DNA of 12,375 nt from an uncultured Prevotella sp. (GTDB lineage: Bacteria; Bacteroidota; Bacteroidia; Bacteroidales; Bacteroidaceae). Numbering within the stretch: the first letter of the stretch is position 1; every line of letters begins with the position of its first letter. The translations under genes were made by a program, and so were the position numbers. The notes under the pieces are model-generated. The model worked only from the letters and a program-made list of their open reading frames with translations, was not told where the DNA came from and did no database searches. Below, in pieces: positions 1 to 7,877 of this stretch. Where the stretch lies: positions 1 to 12,375 of the forward strand of contig CAAGLS010000176.1 of the NCBI GenBank assembly GCA_900770845.1, read 5' to 3'.

Positions 1-64
1 GCCTCCCTGCCCATCATTGCCAGGCTCGCCGCCCATCTTCCGCGGGCTGTTTTTCTGTTCCAAG

Positions 65-104
65 GCCGGCTGCCCGCCCCGCTGCGCTCCCCCGCCGGCT
101 GCCC
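65..104. repeat. GC-rich upstream stretch with an 11-bp direct repeat
   Basis: The first ~130 bases are very GC-rich and carry no gene I can support. GCCGGCTGCCC occurs twice, at 65-75 and 94-104. The stretch could be the remains of an intergenic repeat or the edge of a gene outside the window; I cannot tell. Past base 150 the composition turns abruptly AT-rich, marking the promoter region of the next gene. A weak AT-rich hairpin is possible there (AATAAAAAG at 156-164 against CTTTTTATT at 178-186), but it is too weak to call a terminator. Confidence 0.35.
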
Positions 105-185
105 TGAAGGGAGTTCCCTCCCCCGCAATCCCCGTCAAAATGGAGGCGGCAAAATAATAAAAAGTGTTGTTATTGGGCTTTTTAT

Positions 186-216
186 TTTGTGATGTTGGTG
201 ATTTTGCTTACTTTTG
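186..216 (+). promoter_or_regulatory. Bacteroidetes-type promoter of the acetyltransferase-parE operon
   Basis: TTTG at 186-189 is followed after exactly 19 bases by TACTTTTG at 209-216. This matches the known Bacteroides primary-sigma consensus (TTTG, 19-21 bases, TAnnTTTG). Transcription would start a few bases after 216, leaving a short leader of about 20 nt before the ATG at 246. The surroundings are AT-rich, unlike the flanking GC-rich DNA. It probably drives at least the acetyltransferase and parE. Confidence 0.75.
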
Positions 217-245
217 CAAGTTAACGTATTCAAACGTCCAAATTT

Positions 246-1397
246 ATGTCTTCGATTGAAATAAAAAAAGTAACATCCCGAAAAGAACTCAAAACGTTCG
301 TCGATTTCCACTACGACTTGTATGAAGGTTGTCCCTACGATGTGCCCAACCTGTTTAGCGACGACATGAACACCCTCTCGCCAGAGAAGAACGCCGCTTT
401 CGATTTCTGCGAGGCTGAGTATTACCTTGCCTACAAGGACGGCAAGCTTTCGGGCCGCGTGGCCGCCATCATCAACAAGCGGGCCAACCAAAAGTGGAAC
501 CGGCAGGCGGTGCGCTTCGGATGGATCGACTTCATCGACGACATCGACGTGAGCACCGCGCTGCTCAAGGCCGTTGAGGACTTCGGCCGCAGCCGCGGTA
601 TGAAGGAGGTGGTGGGGCCGCTCGGCTTCTCCGACATGGATCCCGAGGGAATGCTCACTTGGGGCTTCGACAAGCTCGGCACCATGGCCACCATCTACAA
701 CTATCCCTACTATCCCCAGCACATCGAGAAGATGGGCGGATGGGTGAAGGACAACGACTACGTGGAGTTCTACATGGAGGTGCCCGGCAAGGTGCCCGAG
801 AAATACACCCGCATCGCCGAGCTCGTGGAGAGCCGCTACAACCTCCACGTGAAGAAGCTCACCCGCCGCGAGGTCATCAAGGAGCACTACGGCCGGAAGC
901 TCTTCGACATCATCAACCGCACCTACGGCGACCTCTACGGCTTCGTGACGCTCACCGACAGGCAGGTGGAGCAGTATGTCAACATGTATTTCCCCCTGGC
1001 CGACCTCAACCTCATCACGGTCATCGTCGACGGCAACAAGAACGACGAGGTGGTGGGCATGGGCATCACCATCCCCTCGCTCAGCCACGCCCTGCAGAAG
1101 TGCCGCCGCGGACGCCTGCTGCCCTTTGGCTGGTGGCACGTGCTGCGCGCCATCAAGTGGCACAAGACCGACGGCGTGGACCTGCTCCTCGTGGGATTCC
1201 TGCCCGAATACCGCGCCAAGGGCGCCAACGCCCTGCTCTTTGCCGACCTCATTCCCCGATACATCGACTATGGGTTCAAGTGGGGCGAGAGCCAAGTGGA
1301 AATGGAAAGCAACGAGCATGTGCAGAGCCAGTGGGGGCCGCTCAACCCCGTGAACCACAAGCGCCGGCGCTGCTATAAAAAGACTATCAGCTACTAA
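246..1397 (+). CDS. GNAT-like N-acetyltransferase family protein, substrate unknown
   Basis: The product is a 383-residue cytoplasmic protein without signal peptide or membrane segment. It reads as a GNAT-fold protein: an N-terminal half (about 55-180) with a strand pattern around YYLAYKDGKLSGRVAAIINK, and a C-terminal half (about 250-360) in which GFLPEYRAKGANALLF (317-332) resembles the acetyl-CoA pyrophosphate-binding motif A, followed by a typical ESQVEMESN segment. It is about twice the length of a single GNAT domain, so a two-domain arrangement is likely. The acceptor substrate cannot be inferred. The ATG at 246 follows an A/T-rich leader with no clear Shine-Dalgarno, as is usual in Bacteroidetes, and sits about 20 nt after the predicted transcription start. 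The stop lies 3 nt before parE, so the two genes are almost certainly cotranscribed. Family assignment is fairly secure; function is open. Confidence 0.75.
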   Translation: MSSIEIKKVTSRKELKTFVDFHYDLYEGCPYDVPNLFSDDMNTLSPEKNAAFDFCEAEYYLAYKDGKLSGRVAAIINKRANQKWNRQAVRFGWIDFIDDIDVSTALLKAVEDFGRSRGMKEVVGPLGFSDMDPEGMLTWGFDKLGTMATIYNYPYYPQHIEKMGGWVKDNDYVEFYMEVPGKVPEKYTRIAELVESRYNLHVKKLTRREVIKEHYGRKLFDIINRTYGDLYGFVTLTDRQVEQYVNMYFPLADLNLITVIVDGNKNDEVVGMGITIPSLSHALQKCRRGRLLPFGWWHVLRAIKWHKTDGVDLLLVGFLPEYRAKGANALLFADLIPRYIDYGFKWGESQVEMESNEHVQSQWGPLNPVNHKRRRCYKKTISY

Positions 1398-1400
1398 GAC

Positions 1401-3365
1401 ATGGCCAACGACACTCCGAACACACAGCAGGAACTCACCCCTGCCTACACCGACGACAACATCCGCCACCTCTCCGACATGGAGCACGTGCGCACCCGAC
1501 CCGGCATGTACATCGGCCGGCTAGGCGACGGCTCGCTGCCCGAGGACGGCATCTACGTGCTGCTCAAAGAGGTCATCGACAACAGCATCGACGAGTTCAA
1601 GATGCACGCCGGCGACAGGATAGAGATAGACATCGACGAGGAGCGCGCCGTGAGCGTGCGCGACTATGGCCGAGGCATCCCGCAGGGTAAGCTCGTGGAG
1701 GCCGTGAGCGTGCTCAACACGGGCGGAAAATACGACTCCAAGGCCTTCAAGAAGAGCGTCGGACTCAACGGCGTGGGCGTGAAGGCCGTCAACGCCCTCA
1801 GCTCACGCTTCGAGGTGAGGAGCTACCGCGAGGGAAAGGTGCGCTCGCTCGTGTTTGAGAAGGGACAGCTCAAGAGCGACAGCACGGAGAAAAGCGACGA
1901 CGAGAACGGCACCTTCATCTATTTCCGACCCGACGACACGCTCTTCAAGAACTATGAGTTCCACGAGGAGATTGTGGAGACCATGCTCCGCAACTACACC
2001 TACCTCAACTCAGGCCTCACCATCATGTACAACGGACGGCGCATCAAGAGCCGCAACGGACTGGAGGACCTGCTCAAGGACAACATGACCAACGACGAGC
2101 TCTATCCCATCATCCACATCGTGGGCGACGACATAGAGATCGCCTTCACCCATACCAACCAGTATGGCGAGGAATACCACAGCTTCGTCAACGGACAGCA
2201 CACCACGCAGGGAGGCACCCACCAGAGCGCCTTCAAGGAACACATCGCCAGGACCATCAAGGAGTTCTTCAACAAGAACTATGAGTACACCGACATCCGC
2301 AACGGCATCGTGGCGGCCATAGCCATCAATGTGGAGGAACCCGTGTTTGAGTCGCAGACCAAGATTAAGCTCGGAAGCACCCAGATGTCGCCCAACGGCG
2401 AGAGCATCAACAAGTTTGTGGGCGACTTCGTGAAGGAGAACGTCGACAACTACCTGCATATCCACTCCGACGTGGCCGAAATCTTGGAGAACAAGATCAA
2501 GAGCAGCGAGCGCGAGCGCAAGGCCATGGCGGGCGTGACCAAGCTGGCACGCGAGCGCGCCAAGACCGCCAACCTCCACAACGACAAGCTGCGCGACTGC
2601 CGCGTGCACTATTGCGACTCCAAGAACGAGCGCAAGGAGGAGTCGTGCATCTTCATCACCGAGGGCGACTCGGCCAGCGGAAGCATCACCAAGAGCCGCG
2701 ACGTCAACACCCAGGCCGTGTTCTCGCTCCGCGGAAAGCCCCTCAACTGCTACGGACTCTCCAAGAAGGTGGTGTATGAGAACAAGGAGTTCTACTACCT
2801 GCAGTCGGCCCTCGACATCGACGACGGCCTCGACAACCTGCGCTACAACAAGGTCATCGTGGCCACCGATGCCGATGTGGATGGCATGCACATCCGCCTG
2901 CTCATCATCACCTTCTTCCTGCAGTTCTATCCCGAGCTCATCAAGAAGGGCCACGTCTACGTGCTGCAGACCCCGCTCTTCCGCGTGCGCAACCGCCGCA
3001 GCAAGATCCGCAGCAAGCAGGTCGTAGCCGACGCCGACGCGCGGTTGGGCAAGGGCGAGAAGAAGAGCGACTTCATCACGCGCTACTGCTATTCGGAGGA
3101 GGAGCGCATCAAAGCCATCAGCGACTTGGGCCCCGAGCCGGAAATCACCCGCTTCAAGGGCTTAGGCGAAATCTCGCCCTCCGAATTTGTCCATTTCATC
3201 GGCCCCGACATGCGCCTGGAGCAGGTGACGCTCCACAAGAACGACCAGGTGCAGAAGCTCCTCGAATACTATATGGGCAAGAACACCATGGAGCGCCAGA
3301 ACTTCATCATCGACAACCTCGTGATAGAGGAGGACCTGCCCCAAGACACCGACCCCATCGACTGA
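1401..3365 (+). CDS. parE: DNA topoisomerase IV subunit B (type IIA topoisomerase ATPase/TOPRIM subunit)
   Basis: ParE is the ATPase subunit of topoisomerase IV, which with ParC decatenates daughter chromosomes and relaxes supercoils in the cytoplasm. The 654-residue length is right for the family. The GHKL ATPase domain is complete: E57 and N61 in EVIDNSIDE, DYGRGIP (88-94), the ATP-lid glycines in GLNGVGVKAVN (121-131), and the transducer lysine in SQTK (K321). The TOPRIM domain shows EGDSASG (E421), RGKPLN and ATDADVDG (D490, D492, D494), followed by RFKGLGE (584-590). GyrB is the main alternative; the short, insertion-free TOPRIM region and short C-terminus favour ParE, and parC is not in the window. 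The start at 1401 lies 3 nt after the upstream stop with no Shine-Dalgarno, suggesting translational coupling. No truncation or frameshift is seen. Confidence 0.93.
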   Translation: MANDTPNTQQELTPAYTDDNIRHLSDMEHVRTRPGMYIGRLGDGSLPEDGIYVLLKEVIDNSIDEFKMHAGDRIEIDIDEERAVSVRDYGRGIPQGKLVEAVSVLNTGGKYDSKAFKKSVGLNGVGVKAVNALSSRFEVRSYREGKVRSLVFEKGQLKSDSTEKSDDENGTFIYFRPDDTLFKNYEFHEEIVETMLRNYTYLNSGLTIMYNGRRIKSRNGLEDLLKDNMTNDELYPIIHIVGDDIEIAFTHTNQYGEEYHSFVNGQHTTQGGTHQSAFKEHIARTIKEFFNKNYEYTDIRNGIVAAIAINVEEPVFESQTKIKLGSTQMSPNGESINKFVGDFVKENVDNYLHIHSDVAEILENKIKSSERERKAMAGVTKLARERAKTANLHNDKLRDCRVHYCDSKNERKEESCIFITEGDSASGSITKSRDVNTQAVFSLRGKPLNCYGLSKKVVYENKEFYYLQSALDIDDGLDNLRYNKVIVATDADVDGMHIRLLIITFFLQFYPELIKKGHVYVLQTPLFRVRNRRSKIRSKQVVADADARLGKGEKKSDFITRYCYSEEERIKAISDLGPEPEITRFKGLGEISPSEFVHFIGPDMRLEQVTLHKNDQVQKLLEYYMGKNTMERQNFIIDNLVIEEDLPQDTDPID

Positions 3366-3462
3366 TGGCGGACCACGGGCAGCCCCATCCACTCCATAGT
3401 TTCACCACAGCACCCCTTCCAGCCCCAACCACCCCATCACCCCCACAAAAAAGCTCAAGCAA
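3366..3462 (+). promoter_or_regulatory. C-rich, G-poor spacer between parE and the S41 protease
   Basis: From 3381 to 3450 I count 37 C and 4 G in 70 bases, very unlike the balanced GC of the flanking genes. Such C-rich, G-poor unstructured RNA is the known type of Rho loading region, so partial Rho-dependent termination after parE is possible. No TTTG/TAnnTTTG promoter is visible, so the protease may rely on read-through from parE. Function is inference; the composition is directly seen. Confidence 0.35.
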
Positions 3463-5046
3463 ATGAAACCAAGAAGAATGATTATGGCAGCCGCCGCGCT
3501 GTTGCTCTCCCTCAGCTCGGGGGCGCAAATCAAGATCAGCGGCTCCGACGTAGAGTCGATGCGCAAGCTGCAGATGGCCGAATATGCCATACAGAACATA
3601 TATGTAGACTCCGTCAGCTCCAACGACCTCACGGAGAACGCCATCCGGGGAATGCTCAACAGCCTCGACCCCCATTCCACCTATTCGCCCGCCAAGGAGG
3701 CCAAGCAGATGATGGAGTCGCTCCAAGGCTCATTCGACGGCATCGGCGTGCAGTTCAACATGGACCGCGACACGCTGTTGGTCATACAGACCATCACCAA
3801 TGGCCCATCGGAGAAGGTGGGCATGCTGCCCGGCGACCGCATCATCAGCGTCAACGACACCGCCATAGCCGGCGTGAAGATGGGCCGCGACCAAATCGTG
3901 AGCCGCCTGCGCGGCAAGAGGGGCACCAAGGTGAGGCTCGGCGTGGTGCGCCGCGGCATCCCGGGCGTGCTGACGTTCACCGTCGTGCGCGACAAGATTC
4001 CCCTCAAGTCCATCGACGCCGCCTACATGATTCGCCCTGCCATCGGCTACGTGCGCATTGGCAGCTTCGGCGCGTCAACCTACGATGAGTTCATGGCGGC
4101 CGTCGACTCGCTCAAGAGGCAGGGCATGCGCGACTTGGTGCTCGACCTGCAGGACAACGGCGGCGGCTTCCTCAATGCCGCCGTGCGCATAGCCAACGAG
4201 TTCCTGCAGCCGGGCGACCTCATCGTCTACATGCAGGGGCGCGCCGTGCCGCGCGAGGAATACCGCGCCAAAGGCAACGGCAAGCTCTTGGACGGCAAGG
4301 TGGTGGTGCTCATCAACGAGTTCAGCGCCTCTGCCGCCGAAATCGTCACGGGTGCGCTCCAGGACCAGGACCGCGCCACGGTGGTGGGCCGACGCTCCTT
4401 TGGCAAGGGACTCGTGCAGCGCTCGTTCGACTTCCCCGACGGATCGATGATGCGCGTCACCATAGCCCACTACTACACGCCCTCGGGACGCTGCATCCAG
4501 AAGCCCTACAAGAAGGGCGACAAGAAAGACTACGACAACGACCTCAACGAGCGGTTCCTGCACGGCGAGCTCTATTCGGCCGACAGCATCCACTTCGCCG
4601 ACAGCCTGAAATACCAGACGCTGCGCAAGCACCGCACCGTCTATGGCGGTGGAGGCGTGATGCCCGACTTCTTCGTGCCGCTCGACACCACGCAGTTCAC
4701 CCGCTGCAACCGCGAGATCTCTGCCAGGGGCATCCTCATCCAAAAGGCCATACGCTACATCGACGACAACCGCAAGAAGCTCCGTCGCCAGTATCCGTCG
4801 TTCGAGGAGTTCCGCAAGCAGTATGACACGCCGCAGGACATCATCGACAGCATCATGGCCGAGGGCGAGAAGATGAAGATCAAGCCCAAGGACGAGGCCG
4901 ACCGCCAGCACACCATCGCAGGGCTGAAGATGCAGTTCAAGGCTCTTGTGGCCCGCGACCTGTGGGACATGAGCCAGTATTTCGCCATCGTCAATGAGGA
5001 TAACCACATCGTCCGCAAGGCCCTGAAGGAATTGGGGGCGGAATAA
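3463..5046 (+). CDS. Carboxy-terminal processing protease, S41 family, with PDZ domain
   Basis: This is an exported serine protease of the CtpA/Prc family, which trims or degrades periplasmic proteins from their C-termini. Residues 1-21 form a signal peptide (basic MKPRR, hydrophobic core, cleavage near SSGA-Q). A short helical N-terminal domain precedes a PDZ domain at about 88-175 (GIGV at 93-96, GDRIISVND). The S41 core follows, with LQDNGGGFL (229-237), nucleophile S290 in EFSASAAE and general base K315 in RSFGKG. The 25-residue Ser-Lys spacing equals that of characterised CtpB and D1-processing proteases. A C-terminal helical extension (about 415-527) completes a normal-length 527-residue protein. 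An ATG at 3478 (MIMAA) would shorten the basic n-region, so 3463 is preferred. It follows parE by 97 bp on the same strand and ends 15 bp before a large palindromic repeat. The protein substrate is unknown. Confidence 0.9.
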   Translation: MKPRRMIMAAAALLLSLSSGAQIKISGSDVESMRKLQMAEYAIQNIYVDSVSSNDLTENAIRGMLNSLDPHSTYSPAKEAKQMMESLQGSFDGIGVQFNMDRDTLLVIQTITNGPSEKVGMLPGDRIISVNDTAIAGVKMGRDQIVSRLRGKRGTKVRLGVVRRGIPGVLTFTVVRDKIPLKSIDAAYMIRPAIGYVRIGSFGASTYDEFMAAVDSLKRQGMRDLVLDLQDNGGGFLNAAVRIANEFLQPGDLIVYMQGRAVPREEYRAKGNGKLLDGKVVVLINEFSASAAEIVTGALQDQDRATVVGRRSFGKGLVQRSFDFPDGSMMRVTIAHYYTPSGRCIQKPYKKGDKKDYDNDLNERFLHGELYSADSIHFADSLKYQTLRKHRTVYGGGGVMPDFFVPLDTTQFTRCNREISARGILIQKAIRYIDDNRKKLRRQYPSFEEFRKQYDTPQDIIDSIMAEGEKMKIKPKDEADRQHTIAGLKMQFKALVARDLWDMSQYFAIVNEDNHIVRKALKELGAE

Positions 5047-5060
5047 GGCCAAACCCATAG

Positions 5061-5282
5061 CCCCACCCCTAACCCAAAGACCCCCTGCCCAAAGACCCAC
5101 CCTAACCCAAAGACCCACCCCCTGCCCCTCCCTAAGAGGGAGGGGGGAACCAATCGTCCCAAAGGCGTGTATCCAATGCATATACTCCAAGGCATGTATC
5201 TTGAGGCGATTGGGGTTCTCCCCTCCCTTTTAGGGAGGGGCAGGGGGTGGGTCTTTAGGGGTGGGTCTTTGGATTAGGGGGG
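5061..5282 (-). repeat. Large imperfect palindromic repeat, copy 1 (inverted relative to copies 2 and 3)
   Basis: This element fills the gap between the convergent protease and receptor genes. C-rich repeats of the type AAAGACCCACCC form the left end and the complementary GGGTCTTT units the right end. Inside lie two nested hairpins, CCCCTCCCT/AGGGAGGGG with 3-nt loops (5125-5145 and 5220-5240), then inner arms AACCAATCG and CGATTGGGGTT around an AT-richer centre. The two-C/four-G asymmetry of the inner arms, and the match of its left arm to the reverse complement of CCTTTGGGGCGATTGGTT, show that it is inverted relative to the copies at 11907 and 12162. No U-run follows either hairpin, so it is not a classical intrinsic terminator, but the structure could stop or stabilise both convergent transcripts. 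No ORF inside is credible. Confidence 0.85.
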
Positions 5283-5303
5283 ATGGTCCTTGTGTGTCTT
5301 CTT

Positions 5304-7877
5304 TTAAAAGAATCCCCTGTCGTTGTCCTTATTGTTGAGTTTCTTCTGCTCGTTGTTCTGTTTGCCCGAGAAGAGGTTGTAGCTGATCGTGATGCAGAAA
5401 GTGCGCTTCTGACTGCTGACACTGTTCCAACTATGCTTGTCGAGTACGGGATTGTCGAGGATGCTGTTTTTGTATTTGGCCGCGGCGAAGGGGAAGATGC
5501 ACAGCAGGCCTACCATGAGTTGCTTCTTTTGGTAGAAGACCATGAGGTTTTGCGTGTTCTCGGCCGAATTGATGAAGCTGCCGTTGAGTTGCTTGTGCGG
5601 GATGCACTGGTAGTATTCGGCTCCCCAGCAGCCCTTGCGGAAGTCCACCGTCCAGGCCAGCGGCATGTAGTGGTGGTGGTGCACGCCGATGATGTCGCTC
5701 TTCTCCTTCTGCCACTTGTAGCCGGTCTCCACTCCTAACGTGAGCAGGTCGTTGCAGAACGGCCTGATGGTCAGCGAGCCCGCGAAGCCATAGTTGAGCA
5801 GGTAGTCGCAGTTCTCGTCGCGGCCCACGATCACGCGCTCGTTGTTCACCGTCTGCCACTGGTAGTAGGTGCTGAAGTCGTCGTCAATCTTCCGCGCCTC
5901 TGCTGTCAGGTCCATGTTGAGCCAAGGCAGGTTGAGCGAGTAGGTGAGGCTGATGTTCTTGTCGAGCGCGCTCTTCAGCCACGGGTTGCCCGAGTAGAGC
6001 AGTCCGGGAATGGTCACGGTGCTGTTGTTGCTCAGGCTGGCGATGTTGGGCGTGATGGTCGACATCTTGCCGTGCAGTCGCAGGGCACCGTTCTTCACGT
6101 TGTAGGTGAGCAGGGCTTCAGGCGTGAAGAAGAGTTTGTGGAAGTGGGTGTCGTCGTTGCTTGTGTTGATGTATGTAGCCCCCAAGCTCACGCGATAGCC
6201 TATCTTGGCGAATCCGCCGTTGAGTTGGGCGTAGGCATAGTGTTTGTCGTCGGTGGCGTTGTAGTCGTATTCCTTGTAGTCAGACAGCATGTTGCTGATG
6301 CGGTAGTCCGACTTGGCCAACGTGGCGCGATAGCCGAGTGAGAGTTGCGTATGGCCCCAGTCCTTGGTGTAGGCGGCCTCGCCGATGAACGAGTATTTGT
6401 TGTTGTGTTGCCGCATGTCGTCGTCGAGCGTCTGCCCTGAGTTGTCGTTCAGCTGGGTGTTGTGCACGTGCTGGTTGTTGTGGAAGAGGGTTCCCACGGC
6501 GTTGAGCATCACCTCGTGCCCGCCGGGAAGCTTGCGGTCGAAGTAGAGGTCGAGGGATGGCGAGAAGCTGTTCTGCCGCTGCCGCTTGTCCTGCGTACCG
6601 TTCTGCCACAAAGGGTTGCCCTCGGCGTTGACGGCCATGTCGCTGTTCCAGAACCAAGTGAAGATGGAGGGTGTGAACCTTGCCTGGAAGTTGAGGCTGT
6701 CGCCACGGGTGAAGAGGTACTTCAGGTTGAAGTCGTGGCTGGCGTAGCCGAAGTGGTAGGTGCCGCTGTAGTCGTAGGTGGACTGCTTGCCGCCGTCCTT
6801 GAAGGTGTAGACATCCTGCTCGTCGCAGTTGGGCGCGTTGCGCAGTTCGAGCCGGTAGTCGAGCGAGAACTGGTGGCAGCCGTGGTTGTACTTGGCGTAG
6901 GCATTGGTGTTGTTGAATCCCGTCTTTGTGCCCTGCCAAACGTCAAACCCCGCGGCATAGCCGTTCTCGGCGGCGCGGGTGTGGATGTCGAGCACGGTGC
7001 CGGCGTCGGCGTAGCGGGCAGGCGGCACCACGTAGAAGTCTACGTTGCGGATGTTTTTCGACTGCAAGGCCTTGAGGTCGTTGTCGTCGGCCTCGATGCC
7101 GTTGATGAGAATCTTCAGCGGCTTGCCGGAGAGGGTGGCGAGCTTGCCGTTAGTGAGGTCGAGGCGCAGGCCGGGCAGCGTGGCGACGAGCTGCTGTCCC
7201 TGGCGAGAGGCCTTCACCTCTTCTTCAGAGAATGTGTAGACGTTGCGGTCCTCGTGCTCCACCTTTCGCCGTCCCTTCACGGTCACCGTCTTCAGGCTGT
7301 AGGCATCGGGACGCATCGTCAGCACGCCAACATGGGCGGTGGTGACGTGGCTCACGAGACGGCGGTAGCCCACACTGGTGAGGCTGACGAGCACGTCGGT
7401 GGCCTTGCAGGGAATGACGAAGTCGCCGGCCGCCGTGGTCACACCGCCATTGATGAACGAGGAGTCGCGCGGGTTGAGCACGGCGACATTCACAAACTCC
7501 ATGGGCTGCCCATTCTCGTCCACCACACGGCCCGTGAGCTTGCGGCTCTCCTTCTGTATGCATTCCACGAAGATCAGGTCGGGGAAAGCTTTTCCTTGGG
7601 CATCCTTTCCACCGTCCACGACTTTCATGCCGATGGGATAGAAGCCGATGATCTGGCGGATGGCGTCGGGAACAGTCTGGTTGCGCACATCCGTAGTCAC
7701 CTTGAAGTCTTCCAGGTCGTCGTAGGCGAAGTTGATCAGATATTGGTGGCTCGCCATGCTCAGATAGCGCAGCGCGTCAGCCATGGAGGTGTTGCGAAAC
7801 GAGTGGGTGATGGTCTGGGCGCTGAGGCCTGTGCACAGCATGAGCAGCACGGCGAGAAGTGGCAACTTGGTTCTCAT
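5304..7877 (-). CDS. Outer-membrane beta-barrel receptor with N-terminal STN signalling domain
   Basis: The 857-residue protein has a signal peptide at 1-20 (cleavage GLSA-QT). An STN domain at about 26-107 includes MADALRYLSMASHQYLINFAY and is the part that contacts anti-sigma factors in TonB-dependent transducers. A carboxypeptidase-regulatory-like beta-sandwich (113-190, LTGRVVDENGQPMEFVNVAV) follows, then a plug-like region (about 210-300) with VATLPGLRLD, ILINGIEADD and PPARYADAGTVLDIHT, typical of the outer membrane beta-barrel protein family. The rest is barrel, ending in ISYNLFSGK and a short polar tail with terminal FF. No TonB box is recognisable and no SusD gene is adjacent, so transport is unproven and the protein could be mainly a sensor. 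Its ATG overlaps the anti-sigma stop by 4 nt (ATGA), so the two are translationally coupled. The ligand is unknown; the divergent fucosidase suggests a glycan. Confidence 0.85.
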   Translation of the reverse strand: MRTKLPLLAVLLMLCTGLSAQTITHSFRNTSMADALRYLSMASHQYLINFAYDDLEDFKVTTDVRNQTVPDAIRQIIGFYPIGMKVVDGGKDAQGKAFPDLIFVECIQKESRKLTGRVVDENGQPMEFVNVAVLNPRDSSFINGGVTTAAGDFVIPCKATDVLVSLTSVGYRRLVSHVTTAHVGVLTMRPDAYSLKTVTVKGRRKVEHEDRNVYTFSEEEVKASRQGQQLVATLPGLRLDLTNGKLATLSGKPLKILINGIEADDNDLKALQSKNIRNVDFYVVPPARYADAGTVLDIHTRAAENGYAAGFDVWQGTKTGFNNTNAYAKYNHGCHQFSLDYRLELRNAPNCDEQDVYTFKDGGKQSTYDYSGTYHFGYASHDFNLKYLFTRGDSLNFQARFTPSIFTWFWNSDMAVNAEGNPLWQNGTQDKRQRQNSFSPSLDLYFDRKLPGGHEVMLNAVGTLFHNNQHVHNTQLNDNSGQTLDDDMRQHNNKYSFIGEAAYTKDWGHTQLSLGYRATLAKSDYRISNMLSDYKEYDYNATDDKHYAYAQLNGGFAKIGYRVSLGATYINTSNDDTHFHKLFFTPEALLTYNVKNGALRLHGKMSTITPNIASLSNNSTVTIPGLLYSGNPWLKSALDKNISLTYSLNLPWLNMDLTAEARKIDDDFSTYYQWQTVNNERVIVGRDENCDYLLNYGFAGSLTIRPFCNDLLTLGVETGYKWQKEKSDIIGVHHHHYMPLAWTVDFRKGCWGAEYYQCIPHKQLNGSFINSAENTQNLMVFYQKKQLMVGLLCIFPFAAAKYKNSILDNPVLDKHSWNSVSSQKRTFCITISYNLFSGKQNNEQKKLNNKDNDRGFF

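Noticed and set aside
135..1487. A 450-codon minus-strand open frame opposite the acetyltransferase
   Set aside because: Low-complexity composition and no family resemblance; the + strand frame has a promoter, a suitable leader and an operon partner.
5125..5240. Classical Rho-independent terminators at the repeat hairpins
   Set aside because: Stems are strong but no run of T follows on either strand, so I describe them as structured repeat arms rather than intrinsic terminators.
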